From the NCBI GenBank assembly GCA_003972865.1, contig QOAX01000174.1, positions 1-16,950 on the forward strand: 16,950 nucleotides of DNA, in the 5' to 3' direction. The stretch's first letter is position 1. Every line of letters begins with the position of its first letter. Positions 7,578 to 14,337 of this stretch are shown piece after piece. The notes beneath the pieces are model-generated. The model saw only the letters and a program-made list of their open reading frames with translations, was not told the origin of the DNA and searched no databases. Source of the stretch: Verrucomicrobiota bacterium. GTDB taxonomy: Bacteria > Verrucomicrobiota > Verrucomicrobiia > Limisphaerales > UBA1096. A program made the position numbers and the translations under genes.

Positions 7578-7609
7578 GCCAAGTGCTGCCCGTAAAGTGG
7601 CGGCGCAGC

Positions 7610-9496
7610 ATGGGTTCCGTCCGTCTCCTTCCAGAAATCGTCGCCAACCAGATCGCCGCCGGCGAGGTGGTGGAGCGCCCGGCCAGCGTGGTGAAGGAAC
7701 TGGTTGAGAACGCGCTCGACGCCGGGGCGACGCGAATCACCGTGGACATACAGGCCGGTGGCCGTAGCCTGATCCGTGTCGCCGATAACGGTTCCGGCAT
7801 GAACCGTGACGACGCGCTGCTTTGCCTCGAACGTCACGCAACCAGCAAGATTCAAGTGGCGGAGGACCTGGCCTCGATCGCCACAATGGGCTTTCGCGGC
7901 GAGGCGATCCCCAGCATCGCCAGCGTGAGCCGTTTGGCGCTCACCACGCTGGCAAGCGACAACGAGACCGGCGAGGGGACGCGCATCGACATTCACGCCG
8001 GCAAAATCCGCGCGGTGGAATTGGCCGGGCACGCTGTCGGCACCACAGTCGAGGTGCGTTCGCTGTTTTACAACCTGCCGGCGCGACGCAAATTCCTCCG
8101 CACGCCCGAAACCGAGCGCAGCCACATTCAACACTTCATGACGCTGGCGGCGCTGGCCAACCCGGCGGTGGGTTTTGTGTTCAACAGCGACCAGCGCAAG
8201 GTGTGGGAGCTACCGCCGTGCGAGGTGGATGACACTTCCGATTCCCAGCTTTCCGCCGTGCGCGAGCGAATGGCGGCGTTGCACGGCGAGGGCATCAGCC
8301 TGTTGAACGTCGATTCCAGCGGCGACTACCGGGTGGCCAAGGCGATCCCGGACGACCCGGAGATCGGCATGCAATGGGACGGGCAGACGACGGTGCGCAC
8401 CTGGGGGTTGATCGGCGCGCCGGGCGTGTCGCGTTCGACCCGCGCCAACCAGCACCTGTTCGTGAACCGCCGGCCCGTTGAGAACCGCAGCCTCAATCGT
8501 TCGCTGATGGAGGGGTATCACACCGCGCTGATGAAGGGGCAGTTCCCGGTCTGCTGCCTGTTTATCGAGATCGCCCCGGGCGAGGTGGATGTCAACATCC
8601 ACCCGGCCAAGCGCGAGGTGAAGTTCCATCACGAGCGGGATGTGCGCCGGCTGCTCACGCAGGCCGTGCAGGAGACGCTGCTGGCGTTTCACAGCCAGAG
8701 ACCAAAGTCTGCTCTCACTCCGGTTGACGAGGCGGTGGATGTGACGCCCAGTTCGCCGGCGGCGATCCCAACGCAGCAGGAGCTTGGCGACGAGCCGGTG
8801 CTGGCTGCGCTTGGCCAAGCGCAACCGATTGCGCCTCAAGATGTCCCGGTTCGGGCGACGCCGCTGCCCGTTCCGCTTGGCCGGGCGGACGGCGCGCCGG
8901 TGCCGCTGCTGCATGTGCCGCTGCGGCTGGTCGGCGTGGTCGGCAAGCTGTACGTCGTGCTCGAGTCGGACAAGGGCTTGGTTTTGATGGATCAGCACGC
9001 CGCGCACGAGCGGGTGCTGTACGAGCAGATGCTCCGGCGCATGGAGTCCGAAGGCCGGGCGGCCTCGCAAAAACTGCTGCTGCCGGAGACCGTGGAGCTG
9101 CCGCCAAGGGAGGCGCGGTTTCTCAGCGGGACAATGGAGACGCTCAACCGGCTGGGCGTGGGCTTGAGCGAGTTCGGCGAACGGACGTTCCTGCTCGATG
9201 CCCTGCCGCCGTTCGTCAAGGCGGCCGACTCCCGCAAGTTCGTCCTCGAGCTGGTGGACAGGCTGCAGGCAGCCGGCGAGGGGGTGAATGCGCTGCGGCT
9301 TGGAGAGGACGTGATCGCCAAGACCGTCTGCCGCCACGCGGTGAAGGCCAACGACGCGTTGCGGGAGGAGGAGTTGCAGACTCTCGTGGACGACCTGCGG
9401 CGCTGCGAGATGCCGTACACCTGTCCGCACGGGCGGCCGACGATCATCGAGATGAACTACCTCGAGCTGGAAAAAAAATTCGGCAGGATACAATAG
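7610..9496 (+). CDS. mutL: DNA mismatch repair protein MutL, endonuclease type
   Basis: The 628-residue protein has the GHKL ATPase N-terminus: LPEIVANQIAAGEVVERP (7-24), catalytic Glu33 in ELVENALDAGA, DNGSGM (59-64), GFRGEA (94-99), GTTVEVRSLFYNLPARRKFL (144-163). A linker (about 365-430) joins it to the dimerisation domain with the metal-dependent nicking motif DQHAAHERVLYE (461-472), a beta-clamp-binding QKLLLP (487-492), Cys574 and CPHGRP (605-610). So it should nick DNA itself in MutH-independent mismatch repair. I chose the ATG at 7610 (MGSVRLLPEI), which fits the family start; a GTG at 7583 would add nine residues running out of the repeat region. The linker contains a perfect copy of the palindrome (ALGQAQ, 400-405). 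It is in the same direction as the TonB operon, 72 bases behind it. Confidence 0.97.
   Translation: MGSVRLLPEIVANQIAAGEVVERPASVVKELVENALDAGATRITVDIQAGGRSLIRVADNGSGMNRDDALLCLERHATSKIQVAEDLASIATMGFRGEAIPSIASVSRLALTTLASDNETGEGTRIDIHAGKIRAVELAGHAVGTTVEVRSLFYNLPARRKFLRTPETERSHIQHFMTLAALANPAVGFVFNSDQRKVWELPPCEVDDTSDSQLSAVRERMAALHGEGISLLNVDSSGDYRVAKAIPDDPEIGMQWDGQTTVRTWGLIGAPGVSRSTRANQHLFVNRRPVENRSLNRSLMEGYHTALMKGQFPVCCLFIEIAPGEVDVNIHPAKREVKFHHERDVRRLLTQAVQETLLAFHSQRPKSALTPVDEAVDVTPSSPAAIPTQQELGDEPVLAALGQAQPIAPQDVPVRATPLPVPLGRADGAPVPLLHVPLRLVGVVGKLYVVLESDKGLVLMDQHAAHERVLYEQMLRRMESEGRAASQKLLLPETVELPPREARFLSGTMETLNRLGVGLSEFGERTFLLDALPPFVKAADSRKFVLELVDRLQAAGEGVNALRLGEDVIAKTVCRHAVKANDALREEELQTLVDDLRRCEMPYTCPHGRPTIIEMNYLELEKKFGRIQ
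8806..8823. repeat. Perfect 18-bp palindrome TGCGCTTGGCCAAGCGCA in the mutL linker
   Basis: The sequence is fully self-complementary and encodes ALGQAQ (residues 400-405), between the MutL ATPase and endonuclease domains. A degenerate relative, CCGCTTGGCCGGGCGG, is at 8873-8888 in the same linker. Confidence 0.7.
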
Positions 9497-9500
9497 GGCA

Positions 9501-9540
9501 GTTTCAAGTGTTCAGTTTGGATTCACCCGAAACTTGAAAC
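9501..9540. terminator. Inverted repeat between convergent mutL and rho
   Basis: GTTTCAAGT (9501-9509) is the exact reverse complement of ACTTGAAAC (9532-9540) with a 22-base loop. It fills most of the 56-base gap between two genes that end facing each other, where a bidirectional end signal is expected. There is no clear T-run on either side, so termination here is an inference. Confidence 0.4.
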
Positions 9541-9552
9541 GGACGAAGGGCG

Positions 9553-11016
9553 TCAGGTTACTGTCATCTTGAGCAGGAACTCGATGTTGTTCTCGGTCTT
9601 CTCGAGTTTACCCAGCAACAGTTCCATGGCCTCGACCGCCGGCACACCAGTGAGGGCGCGGCGCAGCGTGACAATGCGCGGCAGTTCCTGCTCGTGATAG
9701 AGGAGTTCCTCTTTTCGCGTGCCGGACAACTCAATGTTGATGGATGGAAAGATGCGGCGGTCGACCAGTGAGCGATCGAGGTGCACCTCCATGTTGCCGG
9801 TGCCCTTGAATTCCTCAAAAATAACCTCGTCCATCCGCGAGCCGGTGTCGATCAGGGCGGTGGCACAGATGGTGAGCGAGCCACCCTCCTCGATGTTTCG
9901 GGCCGCGCCGAAGAAGCGCTTGGGCTTGTGCAGGGCGTTGGCGTCGACGCCTCCGGAGAGAATCTTGCCGGAGTGGGGCTGGACAGTGTTATAAGCGCGG
10001 GCCAGCCGGGTGATGGAGTCGAGCAGGATCATGACGTCGTGCTTGTGCTCAACCATGCGCTTGGCTTTCTCGATGACCATCTCGGCCACCTGCACGTGGC
10101 GCTCGGGCGGCTCGTCGAAGGTGGAACTGATCACCTCGGCGGCACTGCAGGTGCGCATCATGTCGGTGACCTCCTCCGGGCGTTCGTCGATCAGGAGGAT
10201 GAATAGGTACACGTCTGGGCTATTCTTAATGATAGCGTTGGCCAGATTCTGCATGAGTACCGTCTTGCCAGTACGCGGCGGCGCGACAATCAGGCCGCGC
10301 GTGCCCTTGCCAATCGGGCAGACCAGATCCATCACGCGGGTGGAGTATTCCTTGGGGTCGTTCTCAAGGAAAAAACGCTCATCCGGGAAGAGCGGCGTAA
10401 GGCTGTCAAAATGAATCTTGTCCTTGGCGACTTCCGGATCCTCGTGACCCACGGAGGCGACCTTGACGAGGGCAAAGAAGCGTTCCCTGTCCTTCGGACG
10501 CCGGATTTCCCCGGAGATGATGTCGCCTGTCTGGAGGTCGAACCGGCGTATCTGTGACGGCGAAACGTAAACATCCTCCGGGCAGGGCAGGTAGTTGAAA
10601 CTCTCGGACCGGAGAAAGCCGAACCCTTCCGGAAGGATCTCGAGGACGCCCTCGGTGTAGAGCATGCCGGTTTTCTCGGCGTTGCGTTGCAGGACTTGGA
10701 AGATCAACTCGTGCTTCCTTAGCGAACCGTAGTTGGGAATCCCCTGTTCCTTGGCCATCTTGTTCAGTTCAGGCATCTCGAGCGCCTGCAATTGGCTCAT
10801 GTCGACGGTGTCTCCCTTTGGTTTTTCCGTGGCGGAGTCTCCCTCCAATGCCTCGTCCCCATCGCCGGGGGCGGACATTTCTTCTTTGGAGGGTGTTTCG
10901 CCGTAGGCGCGGAGGTACTTGTTCCGAATGGCGGCGGCCTCGGTGGCGGCCAATCCGATTGACTTTTTCTTGCGGGAGCCCGTGCCCCCCCTTTTTTTAC
11001 GACCTGTGTTTTTCAT
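9553..11016 (-). CDS. rho: Transcription termination factor Rho
   Basis: The 487-residue protein is a hexameric RNA-dependent ATPase that ends transcription. Visible parts: a charged N-terminal extension (1-70, with KKRGGTGSRKKK), a Rho_N helical domain (about 74-112), the RNA-binding cold-shock-like domain (about 118-190: GFGFLRSESFNYLPCPEDVY), Walker A APPRTGKT (245-252), Walker B DVMILLDSITRLAR (327-340), the Q/R-loop region (QPHSGKILSGGVD) and a conserved C-terminus (ERPEEVTDM and GTGNMEVHLDRSLVDRRIFP). The extension makes it longer than the 419-residue E. coli protein. AGGAGG (11031-11036 on this strand) lies 14 bases before the ATG, rather far. The gene sits 149 bases downstream of the triple-fusion gene in the same direction and converges on mutL. 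Confidence 0.97.
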   Translation of the reverse strand: MKNTGRKKRGGTGSRKKKSIGLAATEAAAIRNKYLRAYGETPSKEEMSAPGDGDEALEGDSATEKPKGDTVDMSQLQALEMPELNKMAKEQGIPNYGSLRKHELIFQVLQRNAEKTGMLYTEGVLEILPEGFGFLRSESFNYLPCPEDVYVSPSQIRRFDLQTGDIISGEIRRPKDRERFFALVKVASVGHEDPEVAKDKIHFDSLTPLFPDERFFLENDPKEYSTRVMDLVCPIGKGTRGLIVAPPRTGKTVLMQNLANAIIKNSPDVYLFILLIDERPEEVTDMMRTCSAAEVISSTFDEPPERHVQVAEMVIEKAKRMVEHKHDVMILLDSITRLARAYNTVQPHSGKILSGGVDANALHKPKRFFGAARNIEEGGSLTICATALIDTGSRMDEVIFEEFKGTGNMEVHLDRSLVDRRIFPSINIELSGTRKEELLYHEQELPRIVTLRRALTGVPAVEAMELLLGKLEKTENNIEFLLKMTVT

Positions 11017-11165
11017 GTTTTGGCAACATTCCTCCTGTGGATGACATACGAGATTCCCAGCTAAATCATCGGGTATGGGTGGGATATCTCGTCGGTTTTT
11101 CCATTCTTTGCCCTGTTCAAGGCAATCACCGACAAACCCACGGAGTGAAAATCCAGCGGGGAGCT
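11017..11165 (-). promoter_or_regulatory. Structured leader/intergenic region upstream of rho
   Basis: ACGAGATTCCCA (11048-11059) pairs with TGGGATATCTCGT (11080-11092), 12 pairs with one bulged base. Next to it GTCGGT (11091-11096) pairs with ACCGAC (11128-11133), enclosing TTGCC (11108-11112) paired with GGCAA (11121-11125). The two outer stems share two bases, so they compete. The AGGAGG ribosome site is at 11031-11036. rho is autoregulated through its leader in E. coli; a similar role here is only inferred. Confidence 0.45.
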
Positions 11166-13340
11166 TTAATAAGGCAAGGGGAATCCTACGGTCAGTTGCC
11201 GGACACGCTGCCTGACAGCGGCCTGTTTGTCAACATTATTTATGTCGAGCAGCACCTCGCTGATCATGTCGGCAATGTCGGCCATCTCGGCCTCGCCCAT
11301 GCCGCGCGTGGTCACGGCGGGTGAACCAATCCGTATTCCACTGGCCTGGAAGGGGGAACGCGTCTCAAAGGGGATGGTGTTCTTGTTGACCGTGATGCCG
11401 GCCTCGTCGAGCGCGGCCTGGCATTCCTTGCCGGTCATGTCGCGGGAGCCGACGTCCACCAGCATCAGATGGTTGTCCGTGCCACCGCTGACGAGGCGGA
11501 AGCCGTTCTTGGCCAAGCCCTTGGCCAAGGCCGCCGCGTTGGCCACGACCTGGGCCTGATACTCCGCGAAGGCCGGCTGGAGGGCTTCCTTGAGGCAAAC
11601 CGCCTTCGCCGCGATGACGTGCATCAGCGGGCCGCCCTGGATGCCGGGGAAGGTCTGGGAATCGATCGCCTTGGCTTGTTCCGCGCCGCACAGGATCAGC
11701 CCGCCCCGGGGGCCGCGCAGGGTTTTGTGCGTGGTCGTGGTGACAAAGTCAGCATGGCCGACCGGGCTGGGATGCAAGCCGGCGGCGACCAGCCCGGCGA
11801 TGTGGGCAATGTCGGCCAGCAGCAGCGCACCCACCCCGCGGGCGATTTGCCCCACGCGCTCGAAGTCTATGACGCGCGGGTAGGCGCTGGCCCCGACCGT
11901 GATCATGGCCGGTTTTTCCCTGGCCGCCACCTTGGCCAATGCATCGTAATCGATTCGTTCGGTTTCCTTGCTCACGCCGTAGTGGGTGACCGCGTAAAAC
12001 CGGCCCGAGAAGTTGGCCTTGTGTCCGTGGGTCAGATGTCCGCCGTGGGACAGGTCCATGGTCAGGATCTTGTCGCCCGGCTGGAGCGCGGAAAAGTAAA
12101 CAGCCATGTTGGCGCCGCTGCCGGAGTGGGGCTGCACGTTGGCGTGCTCGGCGCCGAAAATCTGCTTGGCACGCTCGATGGCCAACTGCTCGGCGACATC
12201 CACGTGCTCGCAGCCGCCGTACCAGCGCCGGGCCGGGTAGCCCTCGGCGTATTTGTTGGTGAGCACCGAGCCCTGTGCCTGCATGACGGCCGGGCTGGTG
12301 AAGTTCTCGCTGGCGATCAGCTCGATGTTTTCCTGCTGGCGGCTGGTCTCGGCCCGGATCGCCTGCGCGATCTCGGGATCGACGGTGTCCAGCCGCCGGG
12401 ATCCCGGGGCGACATCAGGCTCCATCTTGTTCACCCGCCGCTCGTGGCGGCCGCCGTCCTCGAACCGGGTCTCGATGAACGCGTCGAGGATGCGCTTGGC
12501 CAAGGCCTCATCCGTTGCGGCGGCCCCGAGGCAGAGGACGTTCGCGTTGTTGTGTTGGCGGGTGAGCCTGGCTGTCTCCTCGTCATGCGCAAGCGCGGCC
12601 CGGACGCCGGGCACCTTGTTGGCGCTCATGCTCATGCCGACACCGGTGTTGCAGATCAGCAGGCCAAGCCGGCTCTGCCCGCCGGCCACGGTTTGGGCCA
12701 CCTCACGGGCGAAGTCCGGGTAGTCGGCCTTGTCCTCCGAGTCACACCCGAAGTCGGCGTACGGGATGCCTTTTTCGCCAAGGTAATGCCCCAGGATCTT
12801 CTTGAGCCCGTAGCCGGCGTGGTCTGCGCCGAGGGCCATTTCCACCACCGGCTGCGTCGAGCCGGGGATCAGTCCGTTGTTTTTCTGGATGGATTCCAAA
12901 AGTGAATCGATGCCTTCGCGGATCTGGTCGCGGCATTGGCAGTAGGTCTCGTAGGAACCGCCGAGGGGGTCGGGGATTTCCCGCTCGTGCAGGGGCAGGG
13001 AGTCGTCAAATTCCCGGAGCAGAAAGGTCTTTTCTGTCGCGTGCGGGAACATGAGGTTGACCATCTCGATGTGGCCGTGCGTCATGCCGATGATCATGTC
13101 GGCCTCGGAGGCCAGTTCGGCGGTCATCATCAGGCTGCGCTGCGGGGAGATGTCGATCTCGAGATCCTGCATGGCGCGGATCGCGTTCTCGCTTGGCGGC
13201 TGGCCGTTCTGGGCGCCCACGCCGGCGGATTTCACAATGAGGTCGGCCTTGTTTTGATCGACAAGATTCTTGAACAGGCCCTCGGCCATCGGGCTGCGGC
13301 AGACATTGCCGGTGCAGATGAACAGGATAGTATGCGCCAT
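11166..13340 (-). CDS. Three-enzyme fusion: LMW protein phosphatase (YwlE-like) - RpiB - serine hydroxymethyltransferase
   Basis: One 724-residue reading frame holds three complete enzymes. Residues 1-152: low-molecular-weight phosphatase, with the CX5R loop C9-TGNVC-R15 and general acid Asp124 in IPDPLGGS. Residues about 167-306: ribose-5-phosphate isomerase B, with GADHAGYGLK, Cys230 in ICNTGVGMS and His263 in RQHNNANVLCLG, and closing GGRHERRV. Residues about 314-724: serine hydroxymethyltransferase, with ELIASENF, YPARRWYGGCEHVD and the PLP lysine K539 in TTTTHKTLRGPRGG; its full C-terminus is present. The GlyA part makes glycine and methylene-THF, and RpiB interconverts ribose- and ribulose-5-phosphate, both feeding purine synthesis. 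In Bacillus the same three are neighbouring genes. I start at 13340 (MAHTILFICTGN); the frame continues upstream to 13430 but adds 30 unrelated residues. rho follows 149 bases later. Confidence 0.93.
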   Translation of the reverse strand: MAHTILFICTGNVCRSPMAEGLFKNLVDQNKADLIVKSAGVGAQNGQPPSENAIRAMQDLEIDISPQRSLMMTAELASEADMIIGMTHGHIEMVNLMFPHATEKTFLLREFDDSLPLHEREIPDPLGGSYETYCQCRDQIREGIDSLLESIQKNNGLIPGSTQPVVEMALGADHAGYGLKKILGHYLGEKGIPYADFGCDSEDKADYPDFAREVAQTVAGGQSRLGLLICNTGVGMSMSANKVPGVRAALAHDEETARLTRQHNNANVLCLGAAATDEALAKRILDAFIETRFEDGGRHERRVNKMEPDVAPGSRRLDTVDPEIAQAIRAETSRQQENIELIASENFTSPAVMQAQGSVLTNKYAEGYPARRWYGGCEHVDVAEQLAIERAKQIFGAEHANVQPHSGSGANMAVYFSALQPGDKILTMDLSHGGHLTHGHKANFSGRFYAVTHYGVSKETERIDYDALAKVAAREKPAMITVGASAYPRVIDFERVGQIARGVGALLLADIAHIAGLVAAGLHPSPVGHADFVTTTTHKTLRGPRGGLILCGAEQAKAIDSQTFPGIQGGPLMHVIAAKAVCLKEALQPAFAEYQAQVVANAAALAKGLAKNGFRLVSGGTDNHLMLVDVGSRDMTGKECQAALDEAGITVNKNTIPFETRSPFQASGIRIGSPAVTTRGMGEAEMADIADMISEVLLDINNVDKQAAVRQRVRQLTVGFPLPY

Positions 13341-13435
13341 ATACCGGCGGGAGAGACTGCGGTTTTGCCCGGCAATCGTCAACGGCGGATGCTTTTGCAC
13401 CGCAAAAAAATGAAGCCAAGCGGCTGGCAAAGCGC
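13341..13435 (-). promoter_or_regulatory. Upstream region of the fusion gene
   Basis: This 95-base gap between the array terminator and the fusion start should hold the fusion promoter. On the minus strand there is a TTGACG, but the sequence 17 bases on (CAGTCT) is a poor -10 box. No Shine-Dalgarno sequence precedes the ATG. At 13415-13435 GCCAAGCGGCTGGC and AAGCGC look like a decayed copy of the palindromic element. Confidence 0.3.
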
Positions 13436-13464
13436 AAAAAAGCCCGCCATCGGGGGCGGGCTTT
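13436..13464 (-). terminator. Intrinsic terminator ending the prepilin array
   Basis: On the minus strand AAAGCCCGCC (13464-13455) pairs with GGCGGGCTTT (13448-13439), a perfect 10-bp stem with a 6-base loop, and continues into a run of six T (13441-13436). It starts 24 bases after the stop of the prepilin gene at 13489 and separates the array from the fusion gene. Confidence 0.92.
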
Positions 13465-13488
13465 CGGCGGAAAAACCTGTCGCGGGAA

Positions 13489-14328
13489 TCAGCGCCCGAC
13501 CTTCCGGGTGCTGTGCTCCATCATCCACATCACGTCCTTGTTGTTTGCCATGCCGACGTTCAGCGGGCGATCCGCCTTGCTCATCGTCGGCGTGGTACGC
13601 TTGTCGAGCCACTTGTGGATCTCCGCGTGCCCGTCGGCGAACGAGAATCCGGCCGCCCGGTTGTGGTAGCTGGCGGGATAGTCCACCAGTTTGATGGTTC
13701 GGTCGGGATACCCCGCCATATCCACGACGAAATAGCCGTCATTGATGCTGTCCTCCCGTTCATCGACCAGCACGAAGGTGTCCGATGGGCCGGGATTCGT
13801 AAAGTCCGACAAGGTTGTGAATACTTTCCAGCCGTTCGAACTCTGGGGATACCACGGCCCGGAGTTATTCCAGCCCGGGCCGCCCACCCAGTTGTTCATC
13901 GACATGCTGCGAATCCGCGGCACGGTCTTGCCCCGGTTGTCGATGGCGGTGGTGTAGTCGGCGGGGCATTTCCAGATCGCTGTGCTTTTGCCACAATAGG
14001 GCCAAATGGGACTCCTGTAAGTGTATGCAGCGTGGTTCCAGTTATTGGGATCCCGTTTGTTATTGAGCGTCAACCAGCTTCCCCCGGTCCAGTTCGGGAT
14101 CGCTCTTCTCCCGAAGCTCCAGCCGGCGGCACCGACCAGCCGGTCTTCGTTGTCCTCTGCGTAAAACCGCCACGCCAACATCATCTGCTTGTTGTTGTTC
14201 ATGCAGCTGATGCCGTGCGCCGTACTCTTGGCCTTGGCCAGGGCGGGCAGGAGCAGGCCTGCCAGGATGGCAATGATCGCGATGACCACCAGCAGTTCGA
14301 TAAGCGTGAACGCCCGTGTTTTTTTCAT
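13489..14328 (-). CDS. Prepilin-like protein with H-X9-DG motif, array copy 1
   Basis: The 279-residue protein has leader MKKTRA, then FTLIELLVVIAIIAILAG, with Ala rather than Gly before the cleavage site and Glu at +5. Cys42 (SCMNN) and Cys121 (WKCPAD) match the positions in its relatives; DEREDSINDG (189-198) and H222-X9-D232-G233 (YHNRAAGFSFADGHAEIHKW) follow, and the end is MWMMEHSTRKVGR. It belongs with the next gene (14338) as a close pair. It starts nine bases after that gene's stop, so the two are probably co-transcribed, and it ends at the strong terminator 13436-13464. The expected place is the inner membrane with the globular part outside; the family's substrate is unknown. No Shine-Dalgarno sequence is visible. 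Confidence 0.92.
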   Translation of the reverse strand: MKKTRAFTLIELLVVIAIIAILAGLLLPALAKAKSTAHGISCMNNNKQMMLAWRFYAEDNEDRLVGAAGWSFGRRAIPNWTGGSWLTLNNKRDPNNWNHAAYTYRSPIWPYCGKSTAIWKCPADYTTAIDNRGKTVPRIRSMSMNNWVGGPGWNNSGPWYPQSSNGWKVFTTLSDFTNPGPSDTFVLVDEREDSINDGYFVVDMAGYPDRTIKLVDYPASYHNRAAGFSFADGHAEIHKWLDKRTTPTMSKADRPLNVGMANNKDVMWMMEHSTRKVGR

Positions 14329-14337
14329 GCATTAAAA

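Noticed and set aside
8210..9493. Long minus-strand open frame opposite mutL, and another at 6899-8134
   Set aside because: Both are rich in Arg, His, Gln and Leu in the pattern typical of GC-rich antisense frames; mutL and the TPR gene explain the DNA.
10997..11029. Ten-codon leader ORF overlapping the rho start (ATG TTG CCA ...)
   Set aside because: Its ATG is only one base from AGGAGG, too close for normal initiation, and the peptide shows no regulatory codon pattern.
11469..12905. Long plus-strand open frame (478 codons) opposite the fusion gene
   Set aside because: It is a high-GC antisense shadow of a well-supported enzyme gene, with low-complexity composition and no recognisable domain.
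13341..13430. 30-residue N-terminal extension of the fusion protein
   Set aside because: It runs through the likely promoter region; LMW phosphatases start right at MAHTILFICTGN.
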